A program made the position numbers and the translations under genes. A DNA stretch of 7,884 bases, from assembly GCA_003242315.1 (NCBI GenBank), contig QGUY01000189.1:1-7884 (forward strand). The letters run 5' to 3'. Under the pieces are notes generated by a model. It made no database searches. It was not told the origin of the DNA and saw nothing but the letters and a program-made list of their open reading frames with translations. This DNA comes from Bacteroidota bacterium. Its GTDB lineage: Bacteria > Bacteroidota > Bacteroidia > Cytophagales > Cyclobacteriaceae. Positions within the stretch are counted from its first letter, which is position 1. Every line of letters starts with the position of its first letter. Shown piece after piece: positions 1 to 5,600 of this stretch.

Positions 1-1
1 A

Positions 2-94
2 AAATTCATGTTCCGTAAAAATGGCGCAATTCCCCCCCTTCTGAAAAGCTTTCTAGAAACGGGTTTGGAAATCGACAGTGTCTTAGCCCCCTAA
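2..94 (+). pseudogene. Possible 3'-truncated gene fragment cut by the IS element (unrecognised)
   Basis: From position 2 one + strand frame is open and reads like ordinary protein, including FRKNGAIPPLLKSFLETG and then LEIDS. It runs into the left inverted repeat of the insertion sequence, which adds VLAP and a TAA stop at 92-94. The 5' end lies outside the window. I do not recognise the family. The inference is that the insertion cut a + strand gene whose last residues may survive at 1529-1582. About 26 native codons are too few to prove coding, and no target duplication links the two flanks. It could also be noncoding sequence that is open by chance. Confidence 0.3.
79..93 (+). repeat. Left terminal inverted repeat of the IS (IRL)
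   Basis: TGTCTTAGCCCCCTA is an exact inverted copy of 1514-1528. Beyond the perfect 15 bases, CTGCACA at about 99-105 matches CTGCACA in the inverted right end after one gap. The TAA at 92-94 inside this repeat closes the open frame entering from the left flank. Confidence 0.93.
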
Positions 95-145
95 TAAACT
101 GCACAAATTCTGAAAAACAGATTTGTACAACTAAATTAGGGAAAG

Positions 146-463
146 ATGACAAGAACAAGACGAGTATTTTCACCAGAAGACCGGTTGAGCCTTCTTCAGG
201 AGGCAGAAAGGGAGGGATTTTCCGAGACTTGCCGCAAGCACAATTTATCACCTGCCTTACTTTCTAGATGGCGAAAGAAGTATCTGGCTAAAGGTGTTGA
301 AGGATTGAAACCGGCCTATCGTCGCGTTGATCCGCAGATCAGAGCTCTTGAGGAAGAGAATGAGCGACTAAAGCGAATTGTTGCCAGACAGGCGATGGAA
401 CTGGAAGTGAAGACGGAGATGCTAAAAAAAACTCCTATTCAGTTCAAGAAAAAAGAGAGGTGA
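146..463 (+). CDS. IS3-family transposase OrfA (HTH DNA-binding subunit)
   Basis: This 105-residue protein is the regulatory and DNA-binding part of an IS3 transposase, of typical OrfA length. Residues about 8-48 form a transposase helix-turn-helix, with the second helix around SPALLSRWRKKYLA. Residues about 64-95 are a leucine-rich coiled coil (IRALEEENERLKRIV) of the kind that mediates OrfA and OrfAB multimerisation. The ATG at 146 follows a purine-rich AGGGAAAG and is the first good start after the left inverted repeat. The frame ends in TGA at 461-463, overlapping the orfB ATG by one base. An A8 run at codons 93-96 allows -1 slippage into orfB. In the family, OrfA binds the terminal repeats and represses or modulates transposition. 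Confidence 0.93.
   Translation: MTRTRRVFSPEDRLSLLQEAEREGFSETCRKHNLSPALLSRWRKKYLAKGVEGLKPAYRRVDPQIRALEEENERLKRIVARQAMELEVKTEMLKKTPIQFKKKER
424..431 (+). promoter_or_regulatory. Candidate -1 programmed frameshift site (A8 run)
   Basis: The orfA codons here read CTA AAA AAA ACT, so the heptamer A AAA AAA (424-430) has the X XXY YYZ phase needed for -1 slippage by two Lys tRNAs. After the slip the frame continues AAC TCC TAT and on into orfB without a stop. The fusion would have 95 residues from orfA and 364 from the orfB frame, 459 in all, a normal size for an IS3 OrfAB transposase. A second A6G run at 449-455 is out of phase for the canonical heptamer. I saw no clear downstream stimulatory hairpin. 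Confidence 0.6.
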
Positions 464-1524
464 TGAAAAAGTTTACCGATCGTTATCCTGTCCAAGATAC
501 AGCGCGGTGGATTCAACTATCGCGGCGAAGTTATTATTACAAGGCTCATCCCGGACCACGCGGGAAACAGGCCAGCACGCACACCCTACACCAAGGCAGC
601 TTAGTTCCAAATGAAACTGTGCTTGAATTTATCCGCGACTTTTTTCTGAAGGAAGAGTATTGCGCTTACGGCTATGACATGATCAATGACGAACTACGCA
701 AGAGCGGTTTTCTGATCAATAAGAAGAAGACCTATCGGCTGATGGATGAGAATCATCTGCTGATGGGAAAAGTGATTCGCAGCAAGGGAAAGCGAAAATG
801 GGTGACCTACCGGCGAATAAAAGCTACCCGACCCATGGAATACCTGTGCCTGGATATCAAATACGTCTGGGTTCATGGAGATGGTCGATGGTATTACTTG
901 TTGTCCATCATGGACGTTTTTTCCAGGAAGATCCTCGTTCATTTATTCCAGAAAAGCATCAGAAAAATGGATGTGATTAACTTGTTCCGTGTGCTTCATT
1001 TGCGTTTCGATTTAAAAGGGGTGATCATCCGCAACGATAACGGATCACAGTTCATTGCCAACCTGGTCCGGGAGTTTCTTCTCAAGCTTGAGGCACAGCA
1101 GGAGTTCACCCATGTAGCTACCCCGGAAGAGAATGCTTATATCGAAGCCTTTCACAGCATCCTTGACCGGGAACTGATCCAGCGCTTTGAATTCAGCAGC
1201 TATTACGACGCAAAGAAGCACATTGAGCAATATATCTATGATTGGTACAATGACCGCCGCAGGCATAAAGAAATCGGCAGGATCACGCCCAACCAGAAGT
1301 GGGCACAGGGCCAGTGGTGGTCTTCCGATAAGCAGCGCGTTATTGGATCGGCACAGGTCGTGTCAAGGCCGGCTGATTCCCTTGAAAATCAAAGTAACAA
1401 TCAGCCGCTCCGTATCAGCCTTGACACGACATGGGCTGATCCATACCTTGGCTTATCGGATGACCGCCACGGGGAATCACTATACAACCAAATTGAAAAT
1501 TCTGTGCAGAGAATAGGGGGCTAA
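463..1524 (+). CDS. IS3-family transposase OrfB (DDE integrase core)
   Basis: This is the catalytic half of the transposase. Numbered from ATG 463 (353 residues), the first part has an HTH_21-like region (about 54-100, including YCAYGYDMINDELRKSGF) and then an rve integrase fold (about 123-283). The catalytic acid triad is visible: D131 in LCLDIKYVW, D192 in IIRNDNGSQF and E228 in ENAYIEAFHS, with exactly 35 residues between the last two, the DD(35)E spacing of IS3 transposases. The basic residue usual at +7 after the Glu is Asp here, with Arg at +8. A GTG at 460 could also start the frame. The orfA TGA overlaps this ATG as TGATG, so coupled re-initiation is possible beside -1 frameshifting. 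About 70 residues follow the rve fold, reading through a large inverted repeat and ending inside the right terminal repeat. The frame is intact. Confidence 0.94.
   Translation: MKKFTDRYPVQDTARWIQLSRRSYYYKAHPGPRGKQASTHTLHQGSLVPNETVLEFIRDFFLKEEYCAYGYDMINDELRKSGFLINKKKTYRLMDENHLLMGKVIRSKGKRKWVTYRRIKATRPMEYLCLDIKYVWVHGDGRWYYLLSIMDVFSRKILVHLFQKSIRKMDVINLFRVLHLRFDLKGVIIRNDNGSQFIANLVREFLLKLEAQQEFTHVATPEENAYIEAFHSILDRELIQRFEFSSYYDAKKHIEQYIYDWYNDRRRHKEIGRITPNQKWAQGQWWSSDKQRVIGSAQVVSRPADSLENQSNNQPLRISLDTTWADPYLGLSDDRHGESLYNQIENSVQRIGG
1357..1430. repeat. Nested inverted repeat in the 3' part of orfB
   Basis: The outer arms are 13 bp and perfect: GTCGTGTCAAGGC (1357-1369) and GCCTTGACACGAC (1418-1430). 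Directly inside the left arm is a second perfect 9-bp pair: CGGCTGATT (1370-1378) and AATCAGCCG (1399-1407). The loop is 20 nt and a 10-nt bulge (1408-1417) separates the two right arms. Further GGCTGAT/ATCAGCC copies at 1414-1420 and 1434-1440 could form a competing small hairpin. It lies in the C-terminal extension of OrfB, about 100 bp from the right end of the IS. Its function is unknown; an mRNA structure, a terminator-like element or a transposase-binding site are all possible. Confidence 0.85.
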
Positions 1525-1528
1525 GACA
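1514..1528 (-). repeat. Right terminal inverted repeat of the IS (IRR)
   Basis: TAGGGGGCTAAGACA is the exact inverted complement of 79-93. The orfB stop codon TAA (1522-1524) lies within it, a common compact arrangement in IS3 elements. Confidence 0.93.
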
Positions 1529-1582
1529 GATTCGCTCATCCTCGGATATAAAGCCAAGCAAACTCTTGGCATTTCTTCTTAA
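1529..1582 (+). pseudogene. Possible C-terminal remnant of an IS-interrupted gene (unrecognised)
   Basis: Starting directly after the IS, one frame reads DSLILGYKAKQTLGISS followed by TAA at 1580-1582. The stop sits three bases before the A-run of the bidirectional terminator, where a + strand gene converging on the lipoprotein gene would end. I infer this may be the tail of the gene whose upstream part enters the window at position 2. Against it: it is only 17 codons, another frame is also open here, and joining the two flanks in frame requires removing 2 or 5 bases that do not form a visible target duplication. Confidence 0.3.
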
Positions 1583-1585
1583 AGC

Positions 1586-1618
1586 AAAAAGCCCGAAGAT
1601 TTTCTCCGGGCTTTTTTT
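1586..1618. terminator. Bidirectional Rho-independent terminator
   Basis: GCCCG (1591-1595) pairs with CGGGC (1607-1611); after one mismatch three more pairs (AGA/TCT) close a short T loop. Five A bases precede and seven T bases follow, so each strand shows a GC stem followed by a U tract. It lies immediately past the stop of the - strand lipoprotein gene (TAG, 1620-1622) and just past a + strand TAA at 1580-1582, so it can end the RHS-lipoprotein transcript and any read-through from the IS or the interrupted gene. Confidence 0.85.
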
Positions 1619-1619
1619 G

Positions 1620-1961
1620 CTACTTCAATTTTTTTAAAACTACTTGATCAAGTTGCAATCGTTTCTCATTCAATATGATTACTTTTTTTTCTCTTTCGTT
1701 CATATAGCCACTTGCAATTTGGGCTGGAAAAGGCTCGTCAGCACAGTGAAGCAATAATGTATCACCACTCAGTTTCCACTTACCTTTACACCCGGAACGT
1801 GCATAGATTGACTGCGTAACTAAAGAAAAAGTACTATCCTGGTTAATTGTCAAACTGTACTTATAATCCTTTTCTTTTTTGACATATTCTCCCGCTAAAT
1901 CTTTAAAACCACCGCAAGAGAATAATAATGGCATAATCAAAATATAAACAGACCTTTTCAT
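1620..1961 (-). CDS. Small lipoprotein next to the RHS gene, candidate immunity protein
   Basis: This is a 113-residue predicted lipoprotein. Residues 1-16 form a short signal peptide with lipobox LFSC; Cys16 would be lipidated, followed by two glycines, so it probably sits at a membrane facing the periplasm. The mature part is beta-rich: GEY near residue 24, then the alternating YSLTIN, DSTFSLV, GKWKLSGDTLLLHC and a C-terminal VIILNEKRLQLDQVVLKK. The GxY...L.L..D.TF...GxW...GDTL.L pattern recalls small calycin/NlpE-like lipoproteins of Bacteroidota. Cys58 and Cys73 could form a disulfide. The ATG begins one base after the RHS stop (TAATATG on the - strand), leaving no room for its own promoter, so co-transcription and coupled translation are likely. 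By position it is the expected immunity protein for the RHS C-terminal domain; this is inference, and I do not recognise a named family. Confidence 0.85.
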   Translation of the reverse strand: MKRSVYILIMPLLFSCGGFKDLAGEYVKKEKDYKYSLTINQDSTFSLVTQSIYARSGCKGKWKLSGDTLLLHCADEPFPAQIASGYMNEREKKVIILNEKRLQLDQVVLKKLK

Positions 1962-1965
1962 ATTA
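1959..1965 (-). promoter_or_regulatory. TAATATG stop-start junction, likely translational coupling
   Basis: Read on the - strand, the RHS stop TAA (1965-1963) is followed by a single T and the lipoprotein ATG (1961-1959). Only a weak purine stretch (AAGAGA) precedes it, inside the last RHS codons. Ribosomes finishing the RHS protein would be placed to start the lipoprotein, tying its supply to that of the putative effector. Confidence 0.6.
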
Positions 1966-2682
1966 TCTCTTGTAATAAATTCCAGGAGTTTGTCTTAAAG
2001 TGTAGTTTGCGGGTAATCCTCTAAGCGCGCCTGCAGCATTTGGATAAGCTTGCATTAAAACATCTCTTGTTGAATTTATGTTTACAGGAACTAATCCCGT
2101 ATTAGCTGAACCACCAGGCGCGTAAGGAAGGTTACCATTAGGTTCTCTAACACCTTGAACCCATTGAGGCGTAATTGCTCCAAAAGAATTTGCTACTGAT
2201 GTGGACGGAAGTCCAGATACTGACGATGGATCATAAGCAAACTGTGCTCTGTATCCAGCAACTTCATCATGAATATCTTGACCTAGCACGGCACCAGTAG
2301 AACTAAATGCAATATCCCCTGTTTCAAATTGACCTGCATGAGTTGCTTCATGCACAAAATTCGCTGTGTTCCCAAAATTGATTGAAATTACATTTGTTCC
2401 TGTATTCAATGTAAGGCCACCAGTTTCACCAGCACCTATTTTATTTAAACCATACACCTGGGTACTCGCTTCAAGTGTTCCCATTGTAGCAATACTTGTA
2501 TTCAAACTTGCAACCCGTTCATTAAGGTTGCCAACCTTACTTGCTAACTTTTCCTGGCTCCAACCCTTTGCTTCAGCTTTTGCATTCAGTCGATCTATTT
2601 TTCCTTGAAGCTGATCGCGTCTACCTTCAACGGCTTGTCTTTGTCGGTTCCACTCATCACGGCTTCCTTCTTCGATCTCCAT
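1963..2682 (-). other. C-terminal variable domain: coiled coil plus zincin-like HExxH metallopeptidase (toxin candidate)
   Basis: After DPTGM, where RHS proteins switch from conserved core to variable cargo, come 239 residues. The first about 70 are charged and helical (EWNRQRQAVEGRRDQLQGKI, then KVGNLNERVASLN), a likely coiled-coil spacer. Then a beta segment (GLTLNTGTNVISINFG) leads into NFVHEATHAGQF. HEATH is a HExxH zinc-binding and catalytic motif at 2352-2338. A downstream Glu in IHDEVAGYRAQ (2265-2263), 24 residues after the second His, is the best candidate third ligand and resembles the helix Glu of gluzincins. Metallopeptidase tips (Tox-MPTase types) are known among polymorphic toxins; I cannot assign this one to a named family. 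Active-site residues are visible, but activity and substrate are not. Confidence 0.7.
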
Positions 2683-5600
2683 TCCCGTAGGGTCTGTATA
2701 TCTAACAGGATTATTTGCAAAGCCTGCATAGGGTGACATTCCAGGATACTTCTCAGTTAATGGGTCTACGCTCAAAAATTTGCATATAGCCGGGTCGTAG
2801 TATCTTGCTCCGAAATCATACCAACCTATGTTTAGTTCTTTTTGTGCCTCCATTCCGTTATAGAGATACTTCTGATCAACACTATTTTCCCGCTGATAAC
2901 TGTTGAATGAAAGTCCGAACGGATAATAATCATCCGCCTGCACCACCCTCGACTTCCTATGCGTGATCTTCAGATCATCAAAATAAATATCCTGTTGCAC
3001 ACTCCCTTCGTTGGATAAATAAATATACACATAACCCGGCTCCTTTATGGTTTTCGAAACGCTCAACTTCTGCATGGGAAGTTTATTGACATTTCCGACG
3101 GGTTGCATATAAGCCGCATCTAGTTGCTCGTAGGCGAGGTCCACAAGGTTGTAGTCTTTATCAAAGACCAACATGTTCAGCCATCCTTTCGGCCAACCGG
3201 ATGTGCCGGGATTGCCGCCTCCCGCGATGAATGAGCCGTAATCCTGGAGCGCCGCGGCGGCCGTACCGGCTTCGCCACCCGCGGGCGTGGGCAAACCGAA
3301 GGCACTGAGAAGGGCGGCGGCAAAGCCAGTTAGGTTCCCCGATCCGCCCGTTGACTCAAAATACTTAGCATAGACCTCAGCGCTCACCGTGTCGCCCGGC
3401 ATTACAGCGAGGCTTTTTGTAAGTCCCACCTGTGAGTTGTTGCCCCCATTCAGCAATTGTGCCTTGTCGTATGTTGTGCCTGCGTCGGTATGATCGTAGA
3501 TGTCGGCAGTTACGCGACTGTAATTCCTAAAGGTGGCCTGCTCGGTGGCCTGAGTATTGTTCTCCAGCGTGGCCGTATAAATGTCAGTCTCCTCCTTGCT
3601 GGTGAAGGTAACCCGCACATTACCCAGGTGGTCTTTCAGGTGGTATTGGTACTCTGGAGTAACCGTCGTCAACGCTTCAATTTCGAACTCGTTCAGATAA
3701 AAAATCTCTCCGGCCGTGACCGTGTTCCAGGTCACCCCGGCCTGAAGGGTTGTCGCACCCGATGGGATGGTTACAATTTGTTCGATCCACGCCTCGCCTC
3801 CGGCGCCGTTAGGCAAGGCAGCACCCGGCCAGCCCATGTCAGTAGTGTTGGCCCTGATCAACAAGTACACCGCATTGGCCCCGGTCCTGTAGCCCTTGGC
3901 GCGAATGCGATAACGCTGTCCAGGTGCGACAGCAAACGAACCGCCTATGGGAAAAACGCCGGTCTTGACTGTGGTGCCGCTTGCCGTGACTTTTATGTAT
4001 TCTTCACCATTAGCGGTGTATGTGGCCAGCGTGGCATTTGACGCCGTCTTGTTTCCGGTGTTTTCGCATCCGTCTCGATGCACCAGCTTTTCCCCGGAAA
4101 CGACAATCCTTCCCTCTTCGTGATTAATGAACTGCAATACATCATTCTCATAAATAAACTCGCCCGCGTAATCGGTACGCTTTGTCGCCCCTGAGAAGGT
4201 GACCACCTGAGTAAGTTTTCTGCCCGTCGCATCATAAATGTAACGTACTGTATTCCCGCCTTTGGTGATCAACTCGGGAAGATTTAGGTAGTTGTAGGTG
4301 ATCTCGGTTGTGATACCCTTGTTCTTATCGGTCAGCATGTTCCCATTCGCATCATAGGTGTAGTCATCACCGGTCGTGTTTCCATCGAAAAATCCTTGTG
4401 CTTTATCTGGCACTGAGGCTGCGTCCGTTACGTACAACAATTTATTGCTGGCGGTTGTCGCAGACCCGTAATTATACGTCAGGTTGTCAATCGTCGTGCC
4501 GCCATCCCCTTTCCTTTGCAACGTTTTGATGTTCCCATTCAAATCATATGTCAGTCCACTCTCGTCAAACTGGCCGGTAGCCCATGTACCTAGCGTCTGA
4601 GCCTGCTTGTGCATTGCTGCCGTTAGACGATTCATGGGATCATATGTGTAGTTATATGCCATGGCCTTGATGGTGCCGAACCCCTGATTAACACTCCATT
4701 TCACACCTGAAATATTCCCATTATACTGCGCTGTGTTTCCAGTACCCAGGGCATCCTGATAGGCTAAGTTCATTCCAAAGAAATCCCCGGTTTCATCGTT
4801 GGTAGCCGAATTAACATTTAGCTCTGCATTGTTAATCGAAGTCAGCCATCCCCGTATGTTGTAACGGTAATCCACGGACTGAATTGCATCTGATGCACCC
4901 GAATTCGTACTGTGAAGCTTCTTATCTACCAGCTGTCCAAGTTCGTTGTACTCATTGTATGCTAGCAAAATTTCAGGCTGACTGTCTGTTTGATGCCAGG
5001 CCCTGACGAGCCGTCCCGCATGGTCGTATTCGAATCTTCGTGAAATTATCCGTGTCGCCGCTATGCTTGTCGGATGCGTTATCTTCGTTTTCAGTACACG
5101 CCCGGTAAAATCATACAACGTGGAGACCCGGTCGATGCCGCCTTTGTTGTTGTCGGACTGCGTCTGTATTACTCGGAGATAATTATCGTAGTAGTTTATC
5201 GCTTTCAGCCAGGTTGCTCCACCGGTGACACCCCCATCCAGCACCTTAACCTTGATCCCGGTAACCTGACCATTTACTCGCTGGTTCTCTGCAGACGGCT
5301 GGTCGTACACAACACCATTCGCCGTTGCGCTGAGTGCATCATTTGAATAGGTGTAGGTTCCAGTCCAGGTAGAACGGAAACTATAGGTGTCGTAATAGGT
5401 TACCGTGAGATACTGGTTAAGATCAACAGTTGTTCCTTTGTTTACGACTGGATAGCTTTTATTGGAATAACCGTGCACGTTTCCTGACTGTGTCCCCACA
5501 TACGTCTCACCGTACTTTGTCCATGCTTTGTTATAGAAGGCATCGACAACACTTTGCATCTGCGCCTGGGTTAGGGCGGCCGTAGTATCCTTAATCCCGG

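Larger units (their letters stand above)
79..1528 (+). mobile_element. Complete IS3-family insertion sequence, 1450 bp
   Basis: The element starts TG and ends CA, as IS3-family elements do. Both ends share a perfect 15-bp inverted repeat (TGTCTTAGCCCCCTA), and an internal CTGCACA block is conserved at both ends with a one-base offset, so the imperfect repeat extends to about 33 bp. Inside are two overlapping + strand frames in the standard IS3 order: orfA (HTH) and orfB (DDE integrase) in the -1 frame. Both frames are intact, so the copy may be active. The flanks (cag before, gat after) show no 3-5 bp target duplication; this could mean an old insertion, an adjacent deletion, or recombination between copies. 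The IS3 subgroup was not determined. Confidence 0.93.

Noticed and set aside
45..59. Overlapping palindromes AAAGCTTT and TTTCTAGAAA in the left flank as an operator
   Set aside because: They are short, AT-rich, lie in a possibly coding frame, and no promoter is visible near them.
6..251. A - strand open frame across the left end of the IS
   Set aside because: It spans the IS border and overlaps orfA in the opposite direction, with no protein-like domain.
449..455. AAAAAAG run as the frameshift heptamer
   Set aside because: The first A is the first base of an orfA codon, so the heptamer is out of phase for canonical -1 slippage; the A8 run at 424 is in phase.
74..1533. Target-site duplication around the IS
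   Set aside because: The bases next to the TG and CA ends (gacag before, gattc after) do not match at 3, 4 or 5 bases.
1553..1570. Hairpin GCCAAG-caaact-CTTGGC as a second terminator
   Set aside because: The stem is only 6 bp and is followed by a broken T stretch; it also lies in a frame that may be coding. The stronger hairpin at 1586-1618 explains termination.
2683..2691. DPTG as an Rhs autocleavage site
   Set aside because: Only a single DPTG is present, without the paired DPxG arrangement tied to autoproteolysis in proteobacterial Rhs proteins; cleavage cannot be claimed from the sequence.
3457..4041. A 194-codon open frame on the + strand
   Set aside because: It lies antisense inside the RHS gene, in a GC-rich stretch where the opposite strand shows clear domain structure; its translation has no recognisable features.
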